Assembly (NCBI GenBank): GCA_947502645.1 | Contig: CANNAD010000001.1 | Coordinates: 496,001 to 560,000 of the forward strand | DNA: 64,000 nucleotides | Reading direction: 5' to 3' | Source: an uncultured Micrococcaceae bacterium | GTDB lineage: Bacteria; Actinomycetota; Actinomycetes; Actinomycetales; Micrococcaceae | Part shown: piece by piece, positions 1-9,879 of the stretch | How positions within the stretch are numbered: the stretch's first letter is position 1 | Layout: each line of letters begins with the position of its first letter | Made by a program: the position numbers and the translations under genes | The notes under the pieces: generated by a model | Seen by the model: the letters and a program-made list of their open reading frames with translations, nothing else | Databases searched by the model: none | Told to the model about the DNA's origin: nothing

Positions 1-1821
1 AACGCTGGCGTGGGCCAGATGAGCGGCAGCAAGACTATCGGGGACAAGCTTCGTGAGGCGAAGCTCGCGATCGCGGTCGAGAAGAAGATGTCCAAGGATG
101 AGATCCTTGCCGGATACCTGAACCTTGTGCCTTTCACGGGTTCTGTCTTTGGCATTCAGGCTGCTTCCAAATACTTCTTCAACGTGGATGCGAAGGACCT
201 GACGGTTGCGCAGTCGGCGCTGCTCGCTGGCGTGGTCAACGGGCCGTCGTACTACAGCCCGGAAGCGAATCCTGAGCGGGCTCTGGAGCGCCGGAACCTG
301 GTGATTGCCAGCATGCTCAAATATGACAAGATCACGCAGGAGGAGTACGACGCCGCTGTCAAGACTGATCTTGGGCTGAACATCACTCCTCTTCCGGCTG
401 GTTGCTATGGCGCGGTGCAGGCGGATTATTTCTGCCAATACGTTGCGAACAAGATTCTGAATGACCCCACATATGGTGAGACGCGAGAACAACGCCAGGC
501 CACACTGTTCCGCGGTGGTCTGACCATCAAGACCACGTTGAACTCCAAGATCCAGAAGGCTGCGAAGACCTCGGTGATGGAGACAGCCTCTGCAGCTGAG
601 AGCTCACCCGGTGTTGGTCACTCCATGGTGACGGTGGAGCCGGGTACGGGCAATATCCTCGCGATGGCGCAGAATACAAAGCTGAATCCGGGGAAGGACA
701 AAGCAAATAGTGTGTTCAACTTCAGTGTCGATCTCTACGAGGGCGGGGATCCCTCCAAGCCGTTGGACGGCATTGGAGGGTTCCAGCCGGGGTCCACATT
801 CAAGCCGTTCACTGTGGCTGCTTGGCTGGATGCAGGCAAAGCCCTGAACGACGTCGTTGACGGCAGCAAGACCACTTATCCCGTTGGGGACACTTGGGAA
901 GCGAGTTGCCTACCCGGCGGTCAATATGTTGTTGGCCCAGAAGATTACACTCCCCAGAACTACAACGATGAAAACTACGGTAATTACACGGTACTGAAGG
1001 GTCTTGCTCAGTCCTACAACACCGTTACCATGGCCACGGCCAAGCAGGTGGATTTGTGCCGTATCTTCGAGATCGCATTTCTAACTGGCGCCCATCCGTC
1101 GAAAAGCTCCGAAGGTGAGTTGAAGAAATTCGATGTTCGTCCGGCTGGCCTCATCGGCGCGGAAGAAGTAACTCCGCTGTCCATGGCCACATCTTTCGCG
1201 ACGTTCGCCGCTGAGGGATTGCAGTGTGATCCCCGTGCTATCACGTCGGTCACTGCTGTTGATGGACGCGAGTTCGAGGTGCCGGGGACGGACTGTGAGC
1301 AGGTCATCCCTGAGGAATTGGCTCGCGGAGTGAATTATGCCACCCAGGAGGTCATGAAGTCGGGTTCGGGCGCGCTCCTGAATATGGGCGGGGTTCCTAC
1401 CGCCGGTAAATCAGGAACGAATGACCCTCGCTCGCAGACCTGGTTCATGACGTACACCTCGTCCATGTCCACCGCGAGCTGGTTGGGTAACTGGAAGTCC
1501 AACAGCACGAGTCTTTCAAACTCGAGCATCGGCGGGCAGGTGTACCCGGAGATCGATGGTTCGTTCATTGCAGGGCCGTCGCTTGCGAGCATGATGCAGA
1601 AGGTGGCGGGGATCCTCCCTGCAGAGCCTTTCCAGGACCCGCCGTCGGATATGCTCTACAGCGCGCGGCCGGTTGAGCGTAATGTTCCCATTATCGCTCC
1701 GCCTGGTGACGATGGCGGCGGCGATAACGGCGGTGGCGGGGATGACGACGGCGGCAGAGAGATTGGTCCGCCGGCTGACAGGCCCGGGCCGCCGAGGGAC
1801 AACGACAACAACGACGATTAA
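1..1821 (+). CDS. class A penicillin-binding protein (glycosyltransferase/transpeptidase), 5' truncated by window
   Basis: Bifunctional peptidoglycan synthase that polymerises glycan and cross-links stem peptides outside the membrane. The reading frame is open from base 1, so the N-terminus, membrane anchor and most of the glycosyltransferase domain lie upstream. The first ~110 visible residues are the end of the glycosyltransferase domain (KMSKDEILAGYLN). The transpeptidase motifs are intact: STFK with serine at 793-795, SYN at 1012-1020, and KSG at 1408-1416. The C-terminal ~40 residues are a low-complexity tail of Gly, Asp and Pro, common in actinobacterial class A PBPs. A metallophosphoesterase starts 21 bp downstream, a frequent actinobacterial pairing. 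The family call is firm; which paralogue this is cannot be told from the visible part. Confidence 0.93.
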   Translation, partial: NAGVGQMSGSKTIGDKLREAKLAIAVEKKMSKDEILAGYLNLVPFTGSVFGIQAASKYFFNVDAKDLTVAQSALLAGVVNGPSYYSPEANPERALERRNLVIASMLKYDKITQEEYDAAVKTDLGLNITPLPAGCYGAVQADYFCQYVANKILNDPTYGETREQRQATLFRGGLTIKTTLNSKIQKAAKTSVMETASAAESSPGVGHSMVTVEPGTGNILAMAQNTKLNPGKDKANSVFNFSVDLYEGGDPSKPLDGIGGFQPGSTFKPFTVAAWLDAGKALNDVVDGSKTTYPVGDTWEASCLPGGQYVVGPEDYTPQNYNDENYGNYTVLKGLAQSYNTVTMATAKQVDLCRIFEIAFLTGAHPSKSSEGELKKFDVRPAGLIGAEEVTPLSMATSFATFAAEGLQCDPRAITSVTAVDGREFEVPGTDCEQVIPEELARGVNYATQEVMKSGSGALLNMGGVPTAGKSGTNDPRSQTWFMTYTSSMSTASWLGNWKSNSTSLSNSSIGGQVYPEIDGSFIAGPSLASMMQKVAGILPAEPFQDPPSDMLYSARPVERNVPIIAPPGDDGGGDNGGGGDDDGGREIGPPADRPGPPRDNDNNDD

Positions 1822-1842
1822 TCGCGGAAACGAGGGGGCACT

Positions 1843-2769
1843 GTGGATGGTCTGAAGAAGTTGGCGGGTACGGCGGCGGTCCTCACAGTTGCCGGTGCTG
1901 GTGCTCTGGCCTATGGCAGCCTTGTCGAGACGAGACGGTTCGGGGTCCGGGAGGAAACTGTCGCGGTGTTGCCTCCTGGTTCTCGCCCGCTGCGCGTTCT
2001 CCATGTGTCCGATATTCACCTTGTTCCCGGCCAGCACGCGAAGATCAGTTGGCTGAAGGAGCTCGCAGGCCTCGCCCCGGATCTGGTCATCAACACCGGT
2101 GACAATCTCAGCCACACCAAGGCTGTTGGCCCTTTGTTGGATGCTTTGGCCCCGCTCATGCGGTTTCCGGGTGTTTTTGTTCCGGGTTCCAATGATTACT
2201 ACGCGCCGGCTATGCGGAACCCGCTGAGTTACTTCACGTCGCCGTCGAAGGTGAAGCGTGAGCCAAAAGCGTTGCCGTGGGCGGAGATGTTCCGTGCGTT
2301 TGGCCAGGCTGGCTGGGTTGATCTGACCAACCGTCATCAGTCAAAAGGTCATGGGCGGCTGCGTCTGGATTTCAGCGGTGTCGATGATCCTCATCTGGGC
2401 CGGGACGTTTTCCCTGGTTTCCCGAAGGGCAGCGCGACGGGAGAGGGTGCACCGTACGTGCGTATCGGCGTCGCTCATGCGCCATATCAGCGGGTGCTGG
2501 ACTACTTCACGGATGCTGACGCGGACATCATTTTTGCTGGCCATACCCATGGTGGGCAGATCTGCATTCCCGGGTACGGTGCGCTCGTGACCAACTGTGA
2601 TCTGCCAACGTGGCGTGCCAGCGGGTTGACCGTGTGGGAGAACAACGGCAAGTCCGTTCCGCTCAATGTTTCGGCAGGTATCGGCGCGTCGCGTTTCGCT
2701 CCTGTCCGCATCGCGTGCCGTCCAGAAGCGGTCCTGGTGACGTTGACGGCGAGAAACGAAGCAGGCTAA
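1843..2769 (+). CDS. membrane-anchored metallophosphoesterase (YkuE-like)
   Basis: 308-residue calcineurin-like phosphoesterase. One N-terminal hydrophobic segment (about residues 8-26) should anchor it. The di-metal site is visible as D57-x-H59 (HVSDIHL), GDN at 86-88, GSND at 115-118 (usually GNHD, so the motif His is shifted or absent), HAP near 212 and GHTHGGQ at 233-239. The GTG start at 1843 is chosen because GAGGGGG lies about 5 bp upstream and the hydrophobic segment follows at once; an ATG at 1847 is out of frame. It probably forms an operon with the upstream PBP. The substrate cannot be inferred; relatives act on phospholipid or nucleotide phosphoesters. Confidence 0.88.
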   Translation: MDGLKKLAGTAAVLTVAGAGALAYGSLVETRRFGVREETVAVLPPGSRPLRVLHVSDIHLVPGQHAKISWLKELAGLAPDLVINTGDNLSHTKAVGPLLDALAPLMRFPGVFVPGSNDYYAPAMRNPLSYFTSPSKVKREPKALPWAEMFRAFGQAGWVDLTNRHQSKGHGRLRLDFSGVDDPHLGRDVFPGFPKGSATGEGAPYVRIGVAHAPYQRVLDYFTDADADIIFAGHTHGGQICIPGYGALVTNCDLPTWRASGLTVWENNGKSVPLNVSAGIGASRFAPVRIACRPEAVLVTLTARNEAG

Positions 2770-2853
2770 CGCCTCGCTGATCGGGACTTACCAACCGCAG
2801 TGAACTAAGATAGTTGCTGAAGGCCACAACCGATCCCGTACGCGAGAGCCAGC

Positions 2854-4671
2854 ATGCCGCAACAGACCACCCTGATCCAGTCACTCAGCCGCCTCTATCC
2901 GCACGTCAAGCCGATTATTCCGCGTCTGATCCTCGGCCTTTTCTGCGCGTTGGGCGCCAGCCTGATGGCGCTCGCTATCCCCCAGGTGTTTCGGATCCTC
3001 GTTGAGTCGGCGCTCCGTGAAGGGGCGTCCGGGCAGATCGTGTGGATCGCGTCCGGCGTCGTACTTGTCCTCGGTGTGCTTGAGGCTGCTTTCGTGGCGC
3101 TGCGTAGGTACTTCGTCATCAACCCGGCAACAACGGTTGAGACGAACATGCGGACGTCCTTCTACCGGCATCTGCAGGATCTCGCGGTGGCGTTCCATGA
3201 CCGTTGGGGTAGCGGCCAGCTGCTGTCCAGGGCCATGAGTGACCTGAATCTGATGCGGCGCTGGATGGCTTTTGGCGTCATCATGCTTGTGGTCACAACG
3301 CTCACTGTTGTTATTGGTATCACCATCATGTTCTTCACGAGCTGGATGTTGGCACTGATCTTCCTGGTTGCTGCGGCGCCGATCGTCGTCTATGGTTTCC
3401 GGTTCCGCACTGTGTACGGCCGGGTGTCGCGAAAGAGCCAGGACCAGACCGGTGACCTCGCGACCACCGTTGAGGAATCCGTGCACGGCATTCGTGTTCT
3501 GAAGGCTTTCGGTAGGGGCGGCGAAGCACTGGACGCGTTCAGTGAGCAGGCGGAGGAACTGCGCAAGACGGAGATCCACAAGGCCCGCTCTCTGGCGAGT
3601 TTTTCGCTGGTCATCACACTACTTCCCGAGCTCGCGCTCGGTGCTGCCCTGATTGTTGGCACGCTTTCCGCTGCTGCCGGCGAGGTCAGCATCCCCGCCT
3701 TGGTGGCGTTCTTCGCTACGGCCGCCGTCGTCGCCGGTCCTGTCGAGGCCATCGGCCCGCTGCTGGCCATGACGTTCACCGCCAAGACTGCGATTGACCG
3801 GCATTACGAGGTCATGGACGCGGAGCAGGAGATCGTGGATCCGCAGCAGCCGCGCACGTTGACGGATCCGCGTGGTGAGCTGATATTCGACGACGTTCAC
3901 TTCCGTTTTCCCGATGCCGTGGACGGTACACCGGACATTCTGAATGGCATCGAGCTGCAGCTGAAGGCCGGGGAAACGATGGCGCTCGTGGGTGTCACCG
4001 GAAGCGGGAAGTCCACTCTCCTCCAGCTGGTCCCCCGCCTGTTTGACGTCACCGGCGGGTCGGTGACGCTCGACGGCGTCGACCTCCGTGAACTGTCCCT
4101 TGCAGACCTGCGAAAGCATGTCGCCGTCGCCTTTGAAGACACCACCCTGTTCTCGAATTCGGTGCGGGACAACGTCCTCATGGGTGCGGACCTGACGGAA
4201 GACGACGACGCCGAAGCGGCCCTGACCGAAGCCCTGGACGTTGCGCAGGCGCACTTTGCGTATTCGCTGCCCGACGGCGTCGACACTCTCATTGGCGAGG
4301 AGGGTCTGAGTCTCTCGGGCGGGCAGCGGCAGCGCCTCGCACTGGCGCGGGCCATCGCTGCGAAGCCGAGCATGCTGGTCCTCGATGATCCGCTCTCCGC
4401 ACTGGATGTTCGCACGGAGGAGTTGGTGGAGCAGCGTTTGCGCGATGTCCTCCATGACACAACAACACTGATTGTCGCGCACCGGCCTTCCACCGTGGTT
4501 CTGTCTGACCGGGTGGCGCTGCTGGAGAACGGGCGGATCAGCGCGGTGGGTACGCATACGGATCTCCTCGCAACGAATTCCCATTACCGGTACGTGATCG
4601 CGAGCCTGAACGAAGAACCCGTGGATCTGGACAGTGAGCGCGAGAGCGACGACGAGGAGGCTTTGGCATGA
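2854..4671 (+). CDS. ABC exporter half-transporter with degenerate Walker B (first subunit)
   Basis: 605-residue type IV ABC half-exporter: a transmembrane domain with about six helices (residues ~20-310), then a nucleotide-binding domain. Walker A is GVTGSGKST (380-388) and the signature LSGGQ is canonical (487-491). Walker B ends in D511-D512 where the catalytic Glu is normally found, so this subunit should form the non-hydrolysing site. The H-loop histidine (AHRPS) is present. Its stop overlaps the start of the next gene by 4 bp (ATGA), and that gene carries the complementary defects, so the two form an obligate heterodimer. Substrate unknown; related actinobacterial pairs export drugs or lipids. 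The ATG at 2854 has a weak GAGAG upstream. Confidence 0.93.
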   Translation: MPQQTTLIQSLSRLYPHVKPIIPRLILGLFCALGASLMALAIPQVFRILVESALREGASGQIVWIASGVVLVLGVLEAAFVALRRYFVINPATTVETNMRTSFYRHLQDLAVAFHDRWGSGQLLSRAMSDLNLMRRWMAFGVIMLVVTTLTVVIGITIMFFTSWMLALIFLVAAAPIVVYGFRFRTVYGRVSRKSQDQTGDLATTVEESVHGIRVLKAFGRGGEALDAFSEQAEELRKTEIHKARSLASFSLVITLLPELALGAALIVGTLSAAAGEVSIPALVAFFATAAVVAGPVEAIGPLLAMTFTAKTAIDRHYEVMDAEQEIVDPQQPRTLTDPRGELIFDDVHFRFPDAVDGTPDILNGIELQLKAGETMALVGVTGSGKSTLLQLVPRLFDVTGGSVTLDGVDLRELSLADLRKHVAVAFEDTTLFSNSVRDNVLMGADLTEDDDAEAALTEALDVAQAHFAYSLPDGVDTLIGEEGLSLSGGQRQRLALARAIAAKPSMLVLDDPLSALDVRTEELVEQRLRDVLHDTTTLIVAHRPSTVVLSDRVALLENGRISAVGTHTDLLATNSHYRYVIASLNEEPVDLDSERESDDEEALA

Positions 4672-6509
4672 GCAGGCAGAAGGATACAAAGCCGGCAGCG
4701 ACTGCGACGCCGTCGGGCACCGCTGACGAGGACAATTTCAACTTGAACAAGGCGCACAGCAAGGCGGTGAGCCAGCGCTCATTGCGGTTGTTGGGATCGC
4801 TGATCAGGCCCAACCGGAAGCAGTTCATCCTGACGGTGGCGTTGGTCGTCCTCTCGCAGGCTGCACGGGTGGCTGGTCCTGCGCTGATTGCCTTCGCCAT
4901 CGACCACGCTCTGCCCGCCCTGATCAACGGCGACAGCACCTTCCTGGTGTTGGCCGGTGCCGCGTACATTGTGGCGGCGATCCTCACCGCCACGCTGACG
5001 GCCGGTTACGTGCGGGCGACGGCGGTGCTCAGCCAGGCCATGCTCATTGACCTGCGGTTGCGGGTGTTCCGGCACACGCAGCGCCTGAGTCTCGAGTTCC
5101 ATGAGAAGTACACGTCGGGGCGCATCATTTCGCGTCAGACCTCGGATCTCGAAGCGTTGCGTGAGCTATTGGATTCGGGCGTGAGTTCGCTGGCATCCGG
5201 GTTCATGTTCATGCTCTTCACGGCCATCACGGTGTTTGTGCTGGATTGGCGTACCGGGCTGCTGATCCTCGCGGCCGGCGTGCCCATGTACTTCCTGACC
5301 CGCTGGTACCAGACCCGTTCCCAGGTCGCTTTCCGTACGTCGCGGGTGGTGTCGGCCAAGCTGATTGTCCACTTCATCGAGACGATGACGGGGATCCGCG
5401 CTGTGAAGGCGTTCCGCCGCGAGAACGTCAACGCTGTCCGCTATGACGAGCTGGCCGAAGATTATCGGCGAGCCACGGTGCGCTCCATCAATCTGAACGG
5501 TATTTTCCAGCCCGGTCTGGTGTTGATCGGTAACGTGACGGTCGCCGTCGTCCTGCTTGTCGGCGGGTTCCGAGTCATTGACGGCAGCCTGGATGTGGGC
5601 GTGCTGCTGGCCCTGCTGCTCTATGGCAAGCGTTTCTTCCAGCCTGTGGATCAGATGGCGATGTTCTACAACTCGTTCCAGTCGGCGTCGGCTGCTTTGG
5701 AGAAGGTCTCCGGGCTCCTGGAGGAGATTCCCACCGTCCTGCCGCCTAAGAATGCAGTGGAGTTGAAGAACGCGAAGGGTGATCTCCGGTTCGACGACGT
5801 CGACTTCCGCTACGGTACTGGCCCGGTCATTCTGCCGAAGTTCAACCTGCACATTCCTGCCGGGCAGACGGTGGCGCTCGTGGGCCAGACGGGTGCCGGT
5901 AAATCCACGCTCGCGAAAATCATTGCACGGTTCTATGACGTTTCGTCGGGTTCGCTAACCATCGACGGTGTGGACATGCGCGACGTCGACCCGCAGGACC
6001 TGCGGCGCGCCGTCGTCATGGTTACCCAGGAAACATTCCTGTTCAGCGGGACTGTTGCGGACAATATCGCCCTCGGGAAGCCTGGGGCAGAGCGGAGTGA
6101 GGTGGAGGCTGCCGCACGGGCTGTGGGCGCACACGATTTCATCTCTTCCCTGCCCGAGGGCTATGACACCGATGTGAACAAGCGCGGCGGGCGCGTTTCT
6201 GCCGGGCAGCGGCAGCTCATCAGTTTCGCGCGTGCGTTCCTCGCGGACCCGGCCGTGCTGATTCTGGATGAGGCGACGTCGTCGCTGGATATCCCGAGCG
6301 AACGGCTCGTTCAGGAGGGGCTGCAGAAGCTGCTCGGCAACCGGACAGCGCTGATCATCGCGCACCGGTTGTCCACCGTGTCCATTGCGGACCGGGTGCT
6401 GGTGGTTCACGACGGACAGATCGCCGAGGACGGCACACCTGAGGAGCTGATCTCGGGTGAGGGCCGGTTCGCTAAGCTGCACGAGGCGTGGCAGGATTCC
6501 CTCGTATAA
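4668..6509 (+). CDS. ABC exporter half-transporter with canonical Walker B (second subunit)
   Basis: 613 residues, translationally coupled by ATGA overlap to the gene before it. The N-terminal ~50 residues are a cytosolic extension; the transmembrane domain spans ~50-350 and the nucleotide-binding domain ~370-613. Walker A is GQTGAGKST (406-414), Walker B is LILDE with E535 intact, and the H-loop is AHRLS. The signature is VSAGQ (510-514) instead of LSGGQ. This signature would face the D512 Walker B of the partner, giving one degenerate and one consensus ATP site, as known for TM287/288 and BmrCD-type exporters. Pump function is firm, substrate unknown. Confidence 0.93.
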   Translation: MSRQKDTKPAATATPSGTADEDNFNLNKAHSKAVSQRSLRLLGSLIRPNRKQFILTVALVVLSQAARVAGPALIAFAIDHALPALINGDSTFLVLAGAAYIVAAILTATLTAGYVRATAVLSQAMLIDLRLRVFRHTQRLSLEFHEKYTSGRIISRQTSDLEALRELLDSGVSSLASGFMFMLFTAITVFVLDWRTGLLILAAGVPMYFLTRWYQTRSQVAFRTSRVVSAKLIVHFIETMTGIRAVKAFRRENVNAVRYDELAEDYRRATVRSINLNGIFQPGLVLIGNVTVAVVLLVGGFRVIDGSLDVGVLLALLLYGKRFFQPVDQMAMFYNSFQSASAALEKVSGLLEEIPTVLPPKNAVELKNAKGDLRFDDVDFRYGTGPVILPKFNLHIPAGQTVALVGQTGAGKSTLAKIIARFYDVSSGSLTIDGVDMRDVDPQDLRRAVVMVTQETFLFSGTVADNIALGKPGAERSEVEAAARAVGAHDFISSLPEGYDTDVNKRGGRVSAGQRQLISFARAFLADPAVLILDEATSSLDIPSERLVQEGLQKLLGNRTALIIAHRLSTVSIADRVLVVHDGQIAEDGTPEELISGEGRFAKLHEAWQDSLV

Positions 6510-6536
6510 CCCTGCTAGTGCGGAAGTAGTTGCATC

Positions 6537-6908
6537 ATGTTGTTTTCGGTCCTGTCGATGATTGTTGTGGGCGCGTTGTTGTTCGTCATGGCCCGTCAGG
6601 GACGGCAGGGAACGATTGCCCGCAACGGTTCCTTTGGGATCCGGCTGCCGTCCATCTCGGCGTCGGATGAGTCTTGGGAAGCAGGCCACCGAGCGGCGGC
6701 GCCCCGAATTTTCGCGGCCAGTCTGCTCAGCTTCGCGTTCGCTGTGTTCATTTTTGTGCTCATTCCGGACGACGACGGCACAACCGCCCTGACGAGCGTG
6801 TGGGCCGTATGCGTGCTGGCAGTGATGGTTGCCGCCGCATTCCGCGGACACCACGCGGCGAAAGACGTCAACGCACGTCGCAACGCCCCCGACGCCGTGG
6901 ACCGCTGA
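6537..6908 (+). CDS. SdpI-family small membrane protein
   Basis: 123 residues with three hydrophobic segments (about 1-17, 58-77 and 85-103). Between the first two is the SdpI-type signature GIRLPSISASDESWEAGHRA, matching the family pattern GIRTP...S...W...H. In Bacillus SdpI gives immunity to the SdpC toxin; most actinobacterial members have no assigned role and no sdpC-like gene is nearby. It starts 27 bp after the ABC exporter genes. No Shine-Dalgarno sequence is visible; an AGTAGT hexamer lies 6 bp upstream of the ATG, so it may be made from its own short transcript. Confidence 0.72.
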   Translation: MLFSVLSMIVVGALLFVMARQGRQGTIARNGSFGIRLPSISASDESWEAGHRAAAPRIFAASLLSFAFAVFIFVLIPDDDGTTALTSVWAVCVLAVMVAAAFRGHHAAKDVNARRNAPDAVDR

Positions 6909-6971
6909 CCGCCATTTCGCGCTGAACGGGCATCTCCGCTAAGCTGGGTAAGTTGCTTTAGTGGCAGCGAT

Positions 6972-7048
<77 letters not shown>

Positions 7049-7053
7049 AAAAC

Positions 7054-7090
7054 AAGAAGTGCCTCCGGGAAACCGGGGCACTTCTTCGTT
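7054..7090 (+). terminator. intrinsic terminator after tRNA-Pro
   Basis: AAGAAGTGCC (7054-7063) pairs with GGCACTTCTT (7077-7086). An inner CCGG/CCGG pairing encloses a GAAA loop at 7069-7072. The short T-rich tail CGTTT follows. The position directly behind the tRNA supports termination. Confidence 0.8.
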
Positions 7091-7112
7091 TAACCCCAAG
7101 CCCGCCCCCTCC

Positions 7113-7191
7113 CCTCGCGAAGTCACCCTTTAGCCGCGAGATCACCCTTTGTACGGGGTGATCTCGACGGTAAAGGGTGACCTCGCGGAGG
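7113..7191. repeat. palindromic convergent-intergenic repeat (intact copy)
   Basis: Long imperfect palindrome between tRNA-Pro (+) and the HNH gene (-). The left arm carries CGCGAAGTCACCCTTTA and CGAGATCACCC; the right arm read backwards carries CGCGAGGTCACCCTTTA and CGAGATCACCC, with only a few mismatches. The same GTCACCCTTTA / GAGGTCACC core returns near 27.4, 29.85 and 32.7 kb, so this is a dispersed element rather than a one-off terminator. It can fold into a long hairpin in either transcript. It has no T-run, so its role as a terminator is unproven. Confidence 0.7.
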
Positions 7192-7232
7192 TGGGAGGGC
7201 GTGGTGGGAAGCGAGCGAGGCGCAGGCAGCGC

Positions 7233-8321
7233 CTACTCGCAGGCGACCCCGTCGCCGTCGCGGTCCAGGTGCGATCCGTACCCCGGTTGACCGGCATAGA
7301 TCGGCGCCGCACCGGCCGCACGAACAGCCGAGCAGTTCGCGTAGTACACAGCCGGAGCCGGCGCAGGTGCAGGTTCCTGGACAGGGGCTGGTGCCGGAGC
7401 TGGTTCCTGAACCGGAGCAGGCGGCGGCGGCGTTTCCTGCACCGGAGCCGGCGCGGGAGACTGCTGGTTCGTCGGCGCCATGGCGTCGGGACAGTTGGAC
7501 AGAATCCGGGCCATCGCGTCGTGCTCAGCCTGCGTCACCCACAGCCGGTACGTCGCTTTGACGGAGATCTGGCGCGCCACATACGTGCACCGGTACGAAG
7601 TGTTTGGCGGCAGCCACGTCGCGGCGTCGCCCGCCCCCTTCTGCCCGTTGGTGGGTCCATCCGTCGACTGCAGGTTCAACGGATCATTTGCGAACGCCAC
7701 CCGCTGATCAAAGCTGAGTTGCTGAGCGCCCTTCTGCCATGCGTCAGCGAGCGCTACGATGTGATCGATCTGCACCTTGATACTTGTCGTCTGGCCGCGC
7801 AGGAACGGAATATTTGTGCCCGTGTAAGGGTCGGCGAGCATGCCCGAACTCACCTTGCACGGCACGGAGTTGGCATACCGGATCTGCGTCAGGTCCCGGT
7901 TCAGCATGTCGTTGCGGGTGTCGCAGCCATTACGGTCGACGTCGACCCAGCCCTGCCCAAACTCGTCCCGGCTATAACCCGTCATGGGTGCGCGCCCCTT
8001 GATGGGCAGCGTCTCCAGCAGTGCGAGCGCCCGAACACCGTACTCCGGCTGACTCTGCGGCGCCGCGGGGTCTCCGGAAGCTTCCGTAACGCCGTCCCCG
8101 TCCGCTGGCGCGGTGTCCGACGTCGGAGTCGGCGTGGGCGTCGGTGTCGCGGTGACCGAAGGGGTCGGGGTGGGAGACGCCGTCGGAGCATTGTCACCGC
8201 TGGCTGGCAAGATAGCTCCGCCAGTGATGATTGCCACCGCCAAAAGGAACAGACCGAATCCGACGGCGATGGGCCGGAGGGACCGTATCTTACGGGATGG
8301 CGGGCGTGATGCAGTGTTCAT
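7233..8321 (-). CDS. membrane-anchored HNH (DUF1524) nuclease with Excalibur domain
   Basis: 362 residues. An N-terminal hydrophobic segment (about 18-38) is a signal anchor. Next come a Thr/Pro linker (50-70), a DUF1524-type HNH nuclease domain (~95-275) with the key stretch QIDHIVALADAW (H187), N216 and NGQKGA, then a Pro/Ala repeat linker built from PAPAPVQE units (~290-320). The C-terminal Excalibur calcium-binding motif ends DRDGDGVACE. The layout predicts an extracellular or wall-side nuclease, perhaps for nutrient DNA; this is inference. The ATG at 8321 has GGGGA about 8 bp upstream. The proline repeats could be recombinogenic. Confidence 0.87.
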   Translation of the reverse strand: MNTASRPPSRKIRSLRPIAVGFGLFLLAVAIITGGAILPASGDNAPTASPTPTPSVTATPTPTPTPTSDTAPADGDGVTEASGDPAAPQSQPEYGVRALALLETLPIKGRAPMTGYSRDEFGQGWVDVDRNGCDTRNDMLNRDLTQIRYANSVPCKVSSGMLADPYTGTNIPFLRGQTTSIKVQIDHIVALADAWQKGAQQLSFDQRVAFANDPLNLQSTDGPTNGQKGAGDAATWLPPNTSYRCTYVARQISVKATYRLWVTQAEHDAMARILSNCPDAMAPTNQQSPAPAPVQETPPPPAPVQEPAPAPAPVQEPAPAPAPAVYYANCSAVRAAGAAPIYAGQPGYGSHLDRDGDGVACE

Positions 8322-8452
8322 AAAGTTGTCCCCAGACTAGTAATAATGCGCAAATCCTATCCTGCGGAACTTCCCCTCATGACAGCGCGAGAGCCAGCGG
8401 AAGTGGAATACTAAGCAGTCGAGGCATCGAGCAACCCAGGAGAGGTTGGAGT

Positions 8453-9859
8453 ATGAGCGAGAACGTGAAAACCGAGGAGAAATCGGAGCTCAAACGGGCG
8501 ATGGGGCCCAAGCTCCTTCTCCTGTTCATTGTGGGCGACATTCTTGGTACGGGCGTTTATGCCTTGACCGGAAAGGTCGCCGGCGAAGTAGGTGGCGCCG
8601 CGTGGGCACCCATCCTCCTCGCATTCGCCGTCGCCACCGTCACCGCTTTTTCGTATCTGGAACTGGTCACCAAATACCCACAGGCTGCAGGCGCAGCCCT
8701 CTACACGCATAAGGCGTTCGGCATACACTTCGTCACGTTCCTCGTGACGTTCGCTGTACTCAGCTCCGGCATCACCTCCGCTTCCACCGCGTCCAAGTTC
8801 CTGGCCGAGAACTTCATTGTCGGTTTCAACCTGGACTGGGGCCCGACCGGGGTGACGGCAATTGCGGTGACCTTCATCGTTGCCCTCGCGCTGATCAACC
8901 TCCGCGGTGTTGGTGAGAGCATCAAATTCAATGTGGTTCTCACACTCATCGAGCTCACGGGTCTGCTGATCGTCATCCTGATCGGGTTCTGGGCCATGAG
9001 CCAGGGCAACGTGGACTTCAGCAACGTGGTGGTCTTCGAAGCCGGATCGGACAAGGGCGTCTTCCTCGCCATCACCGCAGCCACGTCCCTGGCATTTTTC
9101 TCCATGGTGGGATTCGAGGACTCCGTGAACATGGCGGAGGAAACGAAGAACCCGGCCAAGATTTTCCCCAAAGTCATGCTGACCGGCCTGTCCATCACGG
9201 CCATCGTGTACGTTCTGGTGTCCATCACCGCCGTCGCCGTCGTTCCCATCGGCCGGCTCTCCGAAAGCGCGACGCCGCTACTTGAGGTAGTGCAGGTTGG
9301 CGCACCCGGCCTGCCCGTGGATGTGATCTACCCGTTCCTGTCCATCTTCGCCGTCGCCAACACAGCGCTGATCAACATGCTGATGGCCAGCCGACTCATC
9401 TACGGCATGGCGAAGCAGGATGTCCTCCCCCGCTCGCTCAGCAAGGTCCTTCCCGGCCGCCGCTCACCGTGGATGGCGATCATCTTCACGACGGCGATCG
9501 CCGTCGCCCTGATCATCACGGTCACGAACTTCATGGGTAGCGAGACGGTGAGCGCGCTCGGTGGGACGACGGCGCTGCTTCTGCTCTGCGTGTTCACCGT
9601 GGTCAACATTGCGTGCATTGTCCTTCGCCGTACTCCCATTGACCGGGAGCACTTCAAGGCGCCGAAGATCCTCCCCTACATCGGGGCGGCCACCTGTGCG
9701 TTCCTCGTGGGACCGTGGGCGCAGGACCCCATCGAATACCAGATTGCTGGTGTGATGCTGGCCCTCGGCGTCGCGCTCTGGGCCCTGACCTGGCTGTGGA
9801 ACCGCAGTGTCCGGGCGAAGAAAACCCGGTTCAGCCATCCCGAAGACCTCGACATCTGA
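8453..9859 (+). CDS. APC-superfamily amino acid permease
   Basis: 468 residues with about twelve hydrophobic helices. The first helix carries GDILGTGVYALTG, the amino acid/polyamine/organocation (APC) signature G-x-G on helix 1. A hydrophilic N-terminus of ~16 residues and a basic C-terminus face the cytosol. AGGAGAGG 9-10 bp upstream supports the ATG at 8453. A universal stress protein gene begins 20 bp after the stop, an arrangement common for APC permeases, and is probably co-transcribed. Substrate cannot be assigned; basic or neutral amino acids are the usual ones. Confidence 0.88.
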   Translation: MSENVKTEEKSELKRAMGPKLLLLFIVGDILGTGVYALTGKVAGEVGGAAWAPILLAFAVATVTAFSYLELVTKYPQAAGAALYTHKAFGIHFVTFLVTFAVLSSGITSASTASKFLAENFIVGFNLDWGPTGVTAIAVTFIVALALINLRGVGESIKFNVVLTLIELTGLLIVILIGFWAMSQGNVDFSNVVVFEAGSDKGVFLAITAATSLAFFSMVGFEDSVNMAEETKNPAKIFPKVMLTGLSITAIVYVLVSITAVAVVPIGRLSESATPLLEVVQVGAPGLPVDVIYPFLSIFAVANTALINMLMASRLIYGMAKQDVLPRSLSKVLPGRRSPWMAIIFTTAIAVALIITVTNFMGSETVSALGGTTALLLLCVFTVVNIACIVLRRTPIDREHFKAPKILPYIGAATCAFLVGPWAQDPIEYQIAGVMLALGVALWALTWLWNRSVRAKKTRFSHPEDLDI

Positions 9860-9879
9860 GAAACCCGAAGGAGATTCCC

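Noticed and set aside
3619-4689. 356-codon minus-strand frame inside the first ABC subunit
   Set aside because: Antisense to Walker and signature motifs; composition is that of a shadow frame.
7149-8309. 386-codon plus-strand frame, Arg-rich
   Set aside because: Antisense to the HNH nuclease and starts inside the palindromic repeat; its extreme Arg content marks it as a shadow.
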